The translations under genes and the position numbers were made by a program. DNA of 8,179 nt. Origin: Candidatus Cloacimonadota bacterium. Lineage in GTDB: Bacteria; Cloacimonadota; Cloacimonadia; Cloacimonadales; Cloacimonadaceae. The DNA is taken from the NCBI GenBank assembly GCA_016875595.1, contig VGPI01000087.1, forward strand, positions 1 to 8,179. The letters are read 5' to 3'. The notes under the pieces were generated by a model. The model saw only the letters and a list, made by a program, of their open reading frames with translations. It did not search any database and was not told the DNA's origin. Shown in pieces: positions 1 to 6,749 of the stretch (the stretch's first letter is position 1; the number at the start of each line of letters is the position of its first letter).

Positions 1-205
1 TGTACGCGGTATTGTTGATTACAAGGATGTATAGGGTGTCGTGTTCGGCAAGGGCATTGACCAGGGCTGATGGAATCCCGAACGGATAACAGATAAGGGT
101 ACCTCGTTGTGGTTCCCACTCTGCCACCATACGGTTCGTTCCGCAGAGGGATATGCCCAGGATGATGATCATTAATAACAGGATGGGGTGTTTCACGTGA
201 AACAT
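1..205 (-). CDS. Agmatine / peptidyl-arginine deiminase family protein, N-terminal part (partial)
   Basis: Reading leftward from the ATG at 205-203, the frame stays open for 68 codons to the window edge, so only the N-terminus is seen. After a basic start (MFHVKH) there is a hydrophobic stretch LLLMIIILGISLCG (about residues 9-22), which looks like an export signal. Cys21 could be lipidated, but Leu at -1 makes a poor lipobox. From about residue 27 the sequence VAEWEPQRGTLICYPFGIP matches the opening of the Porphyromonas-type peptidyl-arginine deiminase / agmatine deiminase family (PAD_porph). These enzymes hydrolyse the guanidinium group of agmatine or peptidyl-arginine. The catalytic Cys/His residues would lie outside the window, so activity and substrate cannot be judged. 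The start is 3 nt after the purE stop, suggesting co-transcription; no good Shine-Dalgarno is visible. The first codons coincide with a parS palindrome, which explains the HVKH peptide. Family call fairly sure; exported location is inferred. Confidence 0.75.
   Translation of the reverse strand, partial: MFHVKHPILLLMIIILGISLCGTNRMVAEWEPQRGTLICYPFGIPSALVNALAEHDTLYILVINNTAY
189..204. other. parS site (ParB-binding centromere-like palindrome)
   Basis: The 16 bases TGTTTCACGTGAAACA form a perfect palindrome and match the broadly conserved chromosomal parS consensus (TGTTNCACGTGAAACA in Bacillus) at every defined position. ParB loads on such sites, spreads as a CTP-dependent clamp, and directs ParA- and SMC-dependent segregation of the origin region. 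The site covers the last two bases of the deiminase start codon and the next codons. Known parS sites cluster near oriC and often lie inside genes, so this suggests (inference) that the window is origin-proximal. No parA or parB is in the window. Confidence 0.85.
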
Positions 206-208
206 CCG

Positions 209-664
209 CTAACTATTTGCCATTTGACGCTTAAACTCGTGCAGCTTTTCCCTTAGTTCTTCATCCTGTAGGGCAAGAATCTGGATCGCCAGAAGTGCGG
301 CATTTTTTACTCCATTGATCGCCACTGCCGCCACCGGAACGCCGGGAGGCATCTGAGCAATGGAATACAAGGCATCAACACCCTGCAAAGCGCTGCCGGA
401 CAAGGGAACGCCAATCACCGGCAGGATAGTTTGCGCTGCTACGACTCCGGGAAGATGTGCCGCCATTCCTGCGCAAGCAATTATCACCCTGATACCATTC
501 CGCTGGGCATCCTTCGCCAGGTGTGCTGTTTGTTCGGGCTTACGATGGGCGGAGGAGATATAAAAATCAAACTCAACTCCGAATTCATGGAGTGTGTCAA
601 GGATCGGCTGACAGGCGTCCTGGTCGTTCTTGCTTCCCAATAGGATTCTCACTCTGGCTGCCAT
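209..664 (-). CDS. purE: PurE, N5-carboxyaminoimidazole ribonucleotide mutase
   Basis: A 151-residue protein, the usual size of class I PurE. The enzyme moves the carboxylate of N5-CAIR to C4 to form CAIR in cytosolic de novo purine synthesis. Family motifs run through the whole length: GSKND near the N-terminus (residues 10-14, where most members have GSxSD), SAHRKPE with the conserved His40, AGMAAHLPG with His70, and GVDALYSIAQMPPGVPVA (about 95-112), then NAALLA (121-126). Start ATG at 664-662 is preceded by GGAG about 7 nt upstream and lies 3 nt after the stop of the HTH-EIIA gene, so the two are probably co-transcribed. The partner PurK (N5-CAIR synthase) is not in the window. A class II (CO2-using, TrkA-associated) PurE is possible in principle, but the sequence reads as class I. 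Confidence 0.94.
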   Translation of the reverse strand: MAARVRILLGSKNDQDACQPILDTLHEFGVEFDFYISSAHRKPEQTAHLAKDAQRNGIRVIIACAGMAAHLPGVVAAQTILPVIGVPLSGSALQGVDALYSIAQMPPGVPVAAVAINGVKNAALLAIQILALQDEELREKLHEFKRQMANS

Positions 665-667
665 TGG

Positions 668-1363
668 TCACTCCGTTACTTTCTTTACATTTTGCTGGTT
701 TTGCTGGGGGATTACGGTCAATGCTTGGTGGATCTCGTCGATGGTGGTGGCGGACTCGAATCTGCTCAGGATGTCGGGATTCATAATGAGTTTGGATATG
801 TAGGAGAGGGAGAACAAGTGCTGTTTATCATTGTGTAACAATAACATAAAGAATATTCTGACCGGCTTATTGTCCGGGGCGTCAAAGTCCACGCCTTCCA
901 CCGAGCGGCCGAACAGGATACTGGGGACACGGATGCGGGAAGGATGCAGATGTCTGGGATGCAAAAGAGCCACGCCATTGCCGATCGCCGTGGAGATCAG
1001 TTCTTCCCGCGCAACGACTACCTCATAGAGCCAGCGGGCATCGCGGACAAGCCGTAGTTCCTTGGCTTTCTCGCTGAGGATGCGGATCGCTTCGTATTTA
1101 TTGTCTGCAACCAGATCGAGAAAGATACTATCCTCTCTCATATATTCCTCAAAATGGCAGATCACTCGCTTGAGTGCGAGCATCTTCTCATCGGTCTCGC
1201 TCAAATTATCGAGCCATTCATTGAGTGAATCCACGTCGATTTTGATTGTCTTGCCAACGATCTTGCTCTCAAACGTAATTTCGTTGATCATCTCCTGTAT
1301 CACGCGTTCGGAGACCTTCAGTTTCTTGGCAGCTTCGGCTTTGGAAACATACTTCTTAGCCAT
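668..1363 (-). CDS. Helix-turn-helix / PTS EIIA (PtsN-type) fusion regulator
   Basis: A 231-residue protein with two parts. Residues 4-55 (YVSKAEAAKKLKVSERVIQEMI onward) look like an excisionase/MerR-type winged helix-turn-helix. Residues about 75-218 look like a type-2 PTS EIIA domain of the fructose/nitrogen (PtsN) kind. AIGNGVALLHPRH (126-138) is the phosphorylation-site region; His135 fits the phospho-accepting His of the usual GIGNGxAxPH motif, although Leu replaces Pro just before it. VDFDAPDNKPVRIFFMLL (158-175) and the HLFSLSYISKL helix (182-192) also match EIIA. In the known family, EIIA-Ntr-type domains sense phosphoryl flow from EI-Ntr/NPr and regulate partners rather than carry sugar. 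No PTS permease, EI or HPr gene is nearby, so a regulatory role is inferred. A good Shine-Dalgarno (GGAGGT, 1374-1369) precedes ATG 1363-1361. It is the first gene of the leftward operon with purE. Confidence 0.88.
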   Translation of the reverse strand: MAKKYVSKAEAAKKLKVSERVIQEMINEITFESKIVGKTIKIDVDSLNEWLDNLSETDEKMLALKRVICHFEEYMREDSIFLDLVADNKYEAIRILSEKAKELRLVRDARWLYEVVVAREELISTAIGNGVALLHPRHLHPSRIRVPSILFGRSVEGVDFDAPDNKPVRIFFMLLLHNDKQHLFSLSYISKLIMNPDILSRFESATTIDEIHQALTVIPQQNQQNVKKVTE

Positions 1364-1460
1364 TGTAAACCTCCATTTATCATATATTTATAATTATTTA
1401 TACCAGTGGCGGTCAAGGTTTATCTTGACAAGGATACAAGAACTTTGAGAGTATGCTATT
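1364..1460. promoter_or_regulatory. Divergent promoter region with inverted repeat
   Basis: This 97-bp gap separates the leftward HTH-EIIA/purE operon from the rightward lptE operon and must hold both promoters. For the minus strand, TTGACC (1416-1411) is followed after 17 nt by TTATAA (1393-1388), a good sigma70-like pair that would start transcription about 20 nt before the ATG. For the plus strand, TATAAT (1389-1394) is a perfect -10 match but has only a weak -35 (TTGTAA, 20-nt spacing). A perfect inverted repeat GTCAAG/CTTGAC (1412-1417, 1424-1429, 6-nt loop) overlaps the minus -35 and would form a small hairpin in the lptE leader. It could be an operator. All promoter calls are by eye and the organism's sigma consensus is unknown. 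Confidence 0.4.
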
Positions 1461-1961
1461 ATGGTCAAGAGTTTTATTTGTAACCTACTGCTAATCACAA
1501 CCTTCGCAGGGTGCTCATATTCCGTATTTACAAATGCTTACCCCCACTTAAAAAAAATCCGGGTGATGGCATATGAGAACCAGACGGCAGAGTTTGAACT
1601 GGGTGATATCCTGCTCAACCGGATGGTGCTCCAGTTCCGTGATGATGGGCGTTTACGGCTCGTTACCCAACAGCCGGACTGCCAGATCGAGGGCAAGATC
1701 GCTGCCTTCGAGGAAAAGATCTATAGCTTTGATGCGGCGAACAACGTTCAGGACTACCAGATCCGGATCACTTTCGGTATCCTCTTCACTGACCTGATCC
1801 GCAATGAGGTCATGTATGAGAACGCCTCGCTCACCCTTTCTGAGGTTTATGCGGTCTCCGAACTGAGCACCAGTCGCTTCAAGAGCCGGGAGGCAGCGAT
1901 CAATGAGATCATCCGCAACCTCTTTAATTCCGTAATGCAGAATACTCTGGAGAAGTGGTAG
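1461..1961 (+). CDS. lptE: LptE-like LPS-assembly lipoprotein
   Basis: A 166-residue protein with a lipoprotein signal peptide: MVKS, a hydrophobic run, then the lipobox FAGC with Cys18 as the lipidated residue. The mature part starts CSYSV and continues YPHLKKIRVMAYENQTAEFELGDILLNRMVLQFRDDGRLRLV (about 27-69). That is the pattern of LptE-family proteins: a small beta strand, 'ENxT' and a helix leading to the RLxLV strand. Later segments (IEGKIAAFEEKIYSFD, YQIRITFGILFTDL, then a C-terminal helix) fit the rest of the fold. LptE sits in the outer membrane as the plug of the LptD barrel that inserts LPS. LptE is poorly conserved, so the call rests on pattern rather than close identity; another small lipoprotein of the same fold remains possible. 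It is the first gene of the rightward operon. The Shine-Dalgarno is weak (GAGAG about 9 nt upstream) and rluB follows after 1 nt. Confidence 0.78.
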   Translation: MVKSFICNLLLITTFAGCSYSVFTNAYPHLKKIRVMAYENQTAEFELGDILLNRMVLQFRDDGRLRLVTQQPDCQIEGKIAAFEEKIYSFDAANNVQDYQIRITFGILFTDLIRNEVMYENASLTLSEVYAVSELSTSRFKSREAAINEIIRNLFNSVMQNTLEKW

Positions 1962-1962
1962 G

Positions 1963-2694
1963 ATGATCAGGATCAACCGTTTTCTGGCACGGTGCGGGAT
2001 CAGTTCCCGCCGTAAAGCCGAGGAATATATCCACGCCGGCAGAGTGAAGGTAAATGGCGTCAAATGTTCTGACCTGACTCTGACCCTCGATCCAGCGAAA
2101 GATAAGGTGACCGTCGATGACAAGGCCATCGCTCCGCCCCCGAAAAGCATCTATCTGATGCTGAATAAACCGGCTGGCTATGTCGTCAGCCGCCGGGATG
2201 AACTCAACCGCAGGACGATTTATGACCTGCTGCCGGACTTCGCACAGCACTGCGTGAGTGCCGGACGCTTGGACAAAAACAGTGAAGGACTCCTGCTGAT
2301 AACCGACGACGGCGATCTGATCAACCGCCTCATCCATCCCAAGTACAAGATCGAAAAGGTGTATCGCTGTGATCTTGACCGCAAGCTGCATCCTTCTCAA
2401 TTGGAGCAGCTTCGTAACGGCATTGAGATCGAAGGCAAAAGGACATATCCCGCCGGGGTATTTGTCAAGCCGTCCTCAGGAAACGGCATGCGCCTGAAGA
2501 TCGTGCTCAAAGAAGGACGGAAGCGTCAGATCCGCCTGATGGTCGAAGCCGTGGGTGCCAAAGTTACTCAGCTTCGCCGGCTTCAGTTCGGTATTCTCAA
2601 ATTGGACAAACTCCCCCTCGGTGCCTGGCGGATGCTCTCTCCCACCGAGATCAGACACCTCCAGAAAAGCGTTACGGATAAACAGGATAAATAG
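1963..2694 (+). CDS. rluB: RluB/RsuA-family pseudouridine synthase
   Basis: A 243-residue protein with the two-domain layout of the RsuA/RluB/E/F family. An N-terminal S4 RNA-binding domain (MIRINRFLARCGISSRRKAEEYI, residues 1-48) precedes the catalytic domain starting at IYLMLNKPAGYVVS. The catalytic motif is GRLDKNSEGLLLITDDGDL (101-119) with Asp104 as the nucleophile. KVYRCDL (132-138) and EGRKRQIRLM (184-193) are further family motifs. These enzymes convert specific uridines of 23S or 16S rRNA to pseudouridine; RluB acts at U2605 of E. coli 23S rRNA. The RluB rather than RsuA or RluE/F choice follows overall likeness and is less sure than the family. The ATG lies 1 nt after the lptE stop, with AGG directly before it and GGAG about 10 nt upstream. 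Its own stop codon abuts the next start with no gap. Confidence 0.9.
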   Translation: MIRINRFLARCGISSRRKAEEYIHAGRVKVNGVKCSDLTLTLDPAKDKVTVDDKAIAPPPKSIYLMLNKPAGYVVSRRDELNRRTIYDLLPDFAQHCVSAGRLDKNSEGLLLITDDGDLINRLIHPKYKIEKVYRCDLDRKLHPSQLEQLRNGIEIEGKRTYPAGVFVKPSSGNGMRLKIVLKEGRKRQIRLMVEAVGAKVTQLRRLQFGILKLDKLPLGAWRMLSPTEIRHLQKSVTDKQDK

Positions 2695-3834
2695 ATGCAG
2701 ATCGGACTTATCGGCTATGCCAAGAGCGGCAAGACTACCATATTCAACGCCCTGACACAGGGTGAAGCACCCACGGATAAATATCACAGCGTGCATGATC
2801 AGGCACATATCGCTGTCGTCCAGGTGACCGACGAGCGGGTCAGTACCCTGTCCCGGATCTATCAACCGAAAAAGACGATCTATGCCACGATCGAGTATCA
2901 TGACTTTCCCGGCATTTTCGGCGATCCGGCAGATAGTCCGGAGAGTAATATCTATGCCGCGATCAGGAACATGGATGGCTATGCGCTGGTCTTGCGCAGC
3001 TTTAGTGATATTGAGCTGGATACCCTCTGCGGTGATGCAGATCCACTGCGGGAGCTTTCAGACATTGAGCAGGAGATGATTCTGCGTGATCTGATCCTGG
3101 CTGAGAAGCGTCTGGAGCGGATAGAACTCGGCTATAAGCGGGGCGTGAAGACCCCTGCCGTCCAGTCCGAGGAAAGGGTGTTGCATAATATCTGCGAGCA
3201 TCTACAGCAAGGATCGCCGCTACGCTCTATGCAGTTATCTGCCGAGGATGCCAAGCTGGTCAAGGGCTTTGCCTTCTTTTCCCAGAAACCGATGCTGATC
3301 CTGCTCAATTGCTCCGAGGATAACCTCAACCCCAACAGCGCTTTGGAAAGACGCTCCGACGATAACGGCGCTTTGGAAAGACGCCCCTTTGACGACCTGT
3401 CTGAATTGATCACAGAACTATCCGGCAAGCGCTATCAGGCGGAAATGATCGCCGGAAGGTTTGAGGAAGAACTCTCCAAGCTGGATGCGGATGAGGCACA
3501 GGTCTTTCTGGAGGACATGGGCATAGCAAAGTCCGTCCGGGAGCGTCTCAACCACCTTTGCTACAAGATGATGGGCTATATCAGCTTCTTTACCGTGGGT
3601 GCCGACGAGGTGCGTGCCTGGACGATCCAACAGGGAGATAATGCCGTCACGGCAGCAGGCCGGATCCACAGTGACCTGGCACGTGGTTTTATCCGGGCTG
3701 AATGCTTCCGCTACGTTGACATCATTGCTCATGGCAGCGAAAAGGTTCTCCGCGAGAAAGGGCTTTTCCGCCTCGAAGGCAAGGATTATATTGTGCATGA
3801 CGGTGACATCATCTCCATCCGCTTCAATGTATAG
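2695..3834 (+). CDS. ychF: YchF/OLA1-type P-loop NTPase (divergent), DUF933/TGS C-terminus
   Basis: A 379-residue protein, slightly longer than typical YchF (about 363). The N-terminus has a P-loop GYAKSGKTTIFNAL (7-20) where YchF normally has GLPNVGKST. G3 is DFPG (70-73) instead of DIAG. The glycine-rich switch segment KGEGLGN that follows it in ordinary YchF is absent; GDPADSPESN (77-86) stands there. The G4 position reads NCSE (205-208), keeping the NxxE form linked to ATP rather than GTP preference in YchF/OLA1. A coiled-coil-like stretch lies at about 110-160. The C-terminus (297-379) is a clear YchF TGS/DUF933 domain: FFTVGADEVRAWTI, AGRIHSDLARGFIRAE, EGKDYIVHDGDIISIRFNV. YchF associates with ribosomes and stress responses; the exact role is unsettled. 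The switch changes suggest a paralogue distinct from canonical YchF. An in-frame 30-bp repeat follows G4. The start is directly after the rluB stop. Confidence 0.84.
   Translation: MQIGLIGYAKSGKTTIFNALTQGEAPTDKYHSVHDQAHIAVVQVTDERVSTLSRIYQPKKTIYATIEYHDFPGIFGDPADSPESNIYAAIRNMDGYALVLRSFSDIELDTLCGDADPLRELSDIEQEMILRDLILAEKRLERIELGYKRGVKTPAVQSEERVLHNICEHLQQGSPLRSMQLSAEDAKLVKGFAFFSQKPMLILLNCSEDNLNPNSALERRSDDNGALERRPFDDLSELITELSGKRYQAEMIAGRFEEELSKLDADEAQVFLEDMGIAKSVRERLNHLCYKMMGYISFFTVGADEVRAWTIQQGDNAVTAAGRIHSDLARGFIRAECFRYVDIIAHGSEKVLREKGLFRLEGKDYIVHDGDIISIRFNV
3338..3384 (+). repeat. Intragenic direct repeat, 17 bp x 2, period 30 bp
   Basis: GCGCTTTGGAAAGACGC occurs at 3338-3354 and again at 3368-3384. 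The spacing is a multiple of three, so the ychF-like frame is kept and the peptide ALERR appears twice (residues 216-220 and 226-230), followed by acidic residues each time. Each 17-mer is itself an imperfect inverted repeat (GCG-CTTT-GG-AAAG-A-CGC). It sits in the loop just after the NCSE motif, which is shorter in ordinary YchF. It could be a local duplication or an inserted short palindromic element. Confidence 0.85.
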
Positions 3835-3847
3835 GCAGTTTTGATCC

Positions 3848-6124
3848 ATGAAAAAGGGCAAATCACCTCGTAGAACGACCCGCAAGACCCGTAGGACATC
3901 GCATCTCAAACGCAATATCATCCTCGTGGTGATCTGCATCGCCTGCCTGCTTGCCTTTATCTCGCTACTACCCAGCAATGCGGCAATCAAGGCGGATTAT
4001 CACATTCTCCGTGACCGTGGCATCCCCGTCAGCATCTTCCAAACCGGACTTGATATTAAGAACCCCATCGGCAATCTCGGTGTCCTGATTTCCTACCTCT
4101 TGATCAAGCTTTTGGGCAGTACCCTCGCCCTTTTTCTGTGTGCCTTTGTCGCCGCCTATTGTTTCTTCACGCTTTTCCGGGTGGACAAGACCGGCTATCG
4201 CATCCGCAGTTATCTCCTGGTCATCGACTTTTTCCTCTTGCAGACGATCATCGCCGGACTGAGCAACACCCGCCTTTCCCTGATTCCGCAACTGTTCTGG
4301 AAGCTGCTGGTGCAACTGATCAAGCCCTTGGGCACGATGATCGTCCTCTGGAGCGGGATGATCTTCATCGCAGTAATGCTGGTCGGAGTGGAACGTCTCC
4401 GGCAATGGTTCCTCATCATCTGGGAGGACTATCAGCGCTGGCAGGAACAACGTGAAAGGCAACGCCACATCCGCCAGGAACGCCCACCCCGGATCTCTAC
4501 CGATCAGGAACCCGTCATCAATCCCGAGCTGGTAGCACCCGTGATCAAAGACCACAACCAGAATGCAATCACCAAAGACAAAGATTCGCCGTCAAAAGAC
4601 AGATCACATGATCACCAACCACCGAAACCCAGACCGGATCAAGTTCCCACTCCCACCGACGAGGACGATGAGGAACCCCGCATCTACCAGATTCCTTCCA
4701 TCAGCGACTTTCTGGAATCCCCGACCAAGCTCTCCAAGCAGGACATGGAGAAGATCGAGAACCAGATCCTCCAGACCAGCAAGATCCTCAAGGACAAACT
4801 GGGCGAATTTGGCATCGAAGCCACCGTCAAGAACGTCAATATCGGTCCGATCATCACTCAATATGAGTTGGAGCCCGCTCCCGGCGTCAAGGTAAGCCGA
4901 TTCACCTCCCTGGCAGACGACCTGGCGCTGGCGATCAAAGCCAAGTCCATCCGTGTCCAAGCACCCATCCCCGGCAGAGGTCTGATCGGTATCGAGATCC
5001 CGAACCTCACCCGCGACATGATCTATCTGCGGGACATTCTGCTCTCCGAGGATATCCGTCAGACCGATTCCAAGCTGGCTTTCGGACTAGGTAAAGACAT
5101 CGCCGGCAAGCCCGTGATCACCGACCTGGCAAAGATGCCGCATCTGCTCATCGCCGGTGCCACCGGTTCCGGTAAGAGCGTCTGTATCAATACGATAATC
5201 ATGAGTTTACTGCTCCGCACCAAGCCCGATGACCTGCGTCTCGTGCTGATCGATCCCAAGCGTGTCGAACTCGCCGGTTACAATGAACTGCCCCATCTCA
5301 TCGGCTCTGTGGTCACCGATCCTGATGCCGCCTTAGAGACCATGTACTGGGCGGTCAAGGAGATGGAGCGCCGTTATGTCCTCTTCCAGGAAGTCCGCGC
5401 CCGGGATATAGCCGGCTATAACGAACGCATCAAAGAGACCGGAGAGGGCGACCGCCTGCCTTATATCATCGTTATCGTCGATGAATTTGCCGATCTGATC
5501 ATGACCTCCGGCAAGGATATCGAACTGCCCATCACCCGTCTGGCTCAGATGGCACGAGCCGTCGGCATCCATCTGATCCTTGCCACGCAGCGTCCCTCGA
5601 TCAAAGTTATCACCGGTATCATCAAAGCCAATTTCCCTGCCCGGATCGCTTTCCAGGTCTCATCCCGCGTAGATTCCCGCGTCATTATGGACATGAACGG
5701 TGCCGAACGTCTGCTCGGACAGGGTGATATGCTCTTTCTGCCACCGGGTAAAGCCGTTCCGGAACGCATCCACGGCGCTTATGTCTCCGATCACGAGATC
5801 GCCCGCGTCTGTGATTTTCTGCGCTTGCAACCCAAACCCAAACAGGAAGTTATCATCAGCATTCAGGATACGGAGCAGCTCGGCTTCTTTGACTATGACG
5901 ATGAACTCTTCCCCGAGGCGGCAAGGGTGGTTGTCCGCGCCAACATGGCATCGGTCTCCATGCTCCAACGTCACTTCAAGATCGGCTATGCCCGCGCCGG
6001 ACGTTTGATCGACATGCTGGAGCAGGCACATATCATCGGACCACACTTGGGCAGCAAATCCCGCGACGTCCTCGCCACCCGTTCCGAACTGGTAAAATTA
6101 GGATTGACCGATGAAGAGGATTAG
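3848..6124 (+). CDS. ftsK: FtsK/SpoIIIE DNA translocase
   Basis: A 758-residue protein with full FtsK layout. A very basic N-terminus (KKGKSPRRTTRKTRR) precedes four hydrophobic segments at about 23-43, 76-110, 121-139 and 149-181, the usual FtsK 4-TM region. A short hydrophilic, charged linker (about 190-285) joins it to the motor. The alpha domain covers about 290-410. The RecA-like beta domain has Walker A GATGSGKS (437-444), Walker B IVIVDEFAD (541-549, Asp545/Glu546) and the family signature ATQRPSIKVITGIIKANFPA (579-598). The C-terminal gamma winged-helix domain (about 690-755) contains MLQRHFKIGYARAGRLIDMLE, which in relatives reads polar KOPS-like sequences. FtsK pumps DNA at the septum and, with XerCD at dif, resolves chromosome dimers. 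The start ATG lies 13 nt after the previous stop; an in-frame TGA lies two codons upstream, so it is the earliest possible start. No strong Shine-Dalgarno is seen. It overlaps lolA by 14 nt. Confidence 0.96.
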   Translation: MKKGKSPRRTTRKTRRTSHLKRNIILVVICIACLLAFISLLPSNAAIKADYHILRDRGIPVSIFQTGLDIKNPIGNLGVLISYLLIKLLGSTLALFLCAFVAAYCFFTLFRVDKTGYRIRSYLLVIDFFLLQTIIAGLSNTRLSLIPQLFWKLLVQLIKPLGTMIVLWSGMIFIAVMLVGVERLRQWFLIIWEDYQRWQEQRERQRHIRQERPPRISTDQEPVINPELVAPVIKDHNQNAITKDKDSPSKDRSHDHQPPKPRPDQVPTPTDEDDEEPRIYQIPSISDFLESPTKLSKQDMEKIENQILQTSKILKDKLGEFGIEATVKNVNIGPIITQYELEPAPGVKVSRFTSLADDLALAIKAKSIRVQAPIPGRGLIGIEIPNLTRDMIYLRDILLSEDIRQTDSKLAFGLGKDIAGKPVITDLAKMPHLLIAGATGSGKSVCINTIIMSLLLRTKPDDLRLVLIDPKRVELAGYNELPHLIGSVVTDPDAALETMYWAVKEMERRYVLFQEVRARDIAGYNERIKETGEGDRLPYIIVIVDEFADLIMTSGKDIELPITRLAQMARAVGIHLILATQRPSIKVITGIIKANFPARIAFQVSSRVDSRVIMDMNGAERLLGQGDMLFLPPGKAVPERIHGAYVSDHEIARVCDFLRLQPKPKQEVIISIQDTEQLGFFDYDDELFPEAARVVVRANMASVSMLQRHFKIGYARAGRLIDMLEQAHIIGPHLGSKSRDVLATRSELVKLGLTDEED

Positions 6125-6731
6125 TGCCCTGATCCTGGTGTCGCTGATTTTATCAGTGACGCTATCCGCTTTGAACACCCATGATATACACCAGCAGATC
6201 GACAAGCGCTATGGCGCACTAAAGACCTGGCAGGCAGACCTCACGCAGACCAATTTCTTCCGCCAACTCGACCGCAAAATCACCTACCAGGGCAAGATCT
6301 ATTACCGTCCGGAACGCCTGCTGATCGACTTTGACCGTCCCCACCGCCAGCGTTTGACCATTGCCGGCACCCGCGTCCAACTCTATGATTCCCAGACCAA
6401 TACGGTCTATAAGACCGCCATTCTGCCGGAATTTGGCAAGATGAACCCGGTCGATATCCTCCGTCACTTCTGGAGCAGTTCCACGGTCAGCATCACCAAA
6501 CAGGATAGCAAGACCGTCAGCGTTCAGCTCATTCCCCAAAACGACCCCATGATCAAGCAACTCAACGCCCGTATCCGCCGTTCCGACTGGATTGTCGAGC
6601 AATTGTCCTATCAGGACAGCGGCGGCAATAGCGTCACCTACGACTTTGCCAATATCCGCATCAATGCTGCCATCCCCGACGGGATCTGGGAATTCCGCCT
6701 GCCGAAGGATGTGCAGGTGATAGAACAATAA
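6111..6731 (+). CDS. lolA: LolA, periplasmic outer-membrane lipoprotein carrier
   Basis: A 206-residue protein, the normal LolA size. A clear Sec signal peptide (MKRISALILVSLILSVTLSA, cleavage likely near residue 20) sends it to the periplasm. The mature part follows LolA order: YGALKTWQADLTQTNFF (34-50), then the QGKIYYRPERLLIDFDRPHRQRLTIAGTRVQLYDSQTNTVY beta sheets (about 60-100), and the C-terminal DSGGNSVTYDFANIRINAAIPDGIWEFRLPKDVQVI (168-203). In the known pathway LolA takes lipoproteins from LolCDE at the inner membrane and hands them to the outer membrane. Its start lies inside the end of ftsK (14-nt overlap), implying translational coupling; GAGGA follows rather than precedes the ATG, so initiation probably depends on coupling. 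The ftsK-lolA order is also found in E. coli. No lolB-like gene is in view. Confidence 0.92.
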   Translation: MKRISALILVSLILSVTLSALNTHDIHQQIDKRYGALKTWQADLTQTNFFRQLDRKITYQGKIYYRPERLLIDFDRPHRQRLTIAGTRVQLYDSQTNTVYKTAILPEFGKMNPVDILRHFWSSSTVSITKQDSKTVSVQLIPQNDPMIKQLNARIRRSDWIVEQLSYQDSGGNSVTYDFANIRINAAIPDGIWEFRLPKDVQVIEQ

Positions 6732-6749
6732 CCAGTCCGGGAGGGAAAG

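Noticed and set aside
1653..2400. Long antisense ORFs opposite lptE/rluB and similar long ORFs opposite ychF, ftsK, lolA and manC
   Set aside because: They are shadows of strongly supported genes on the plus strand, lack family motifs and have no ribosome sites or spacing that fits an operon.
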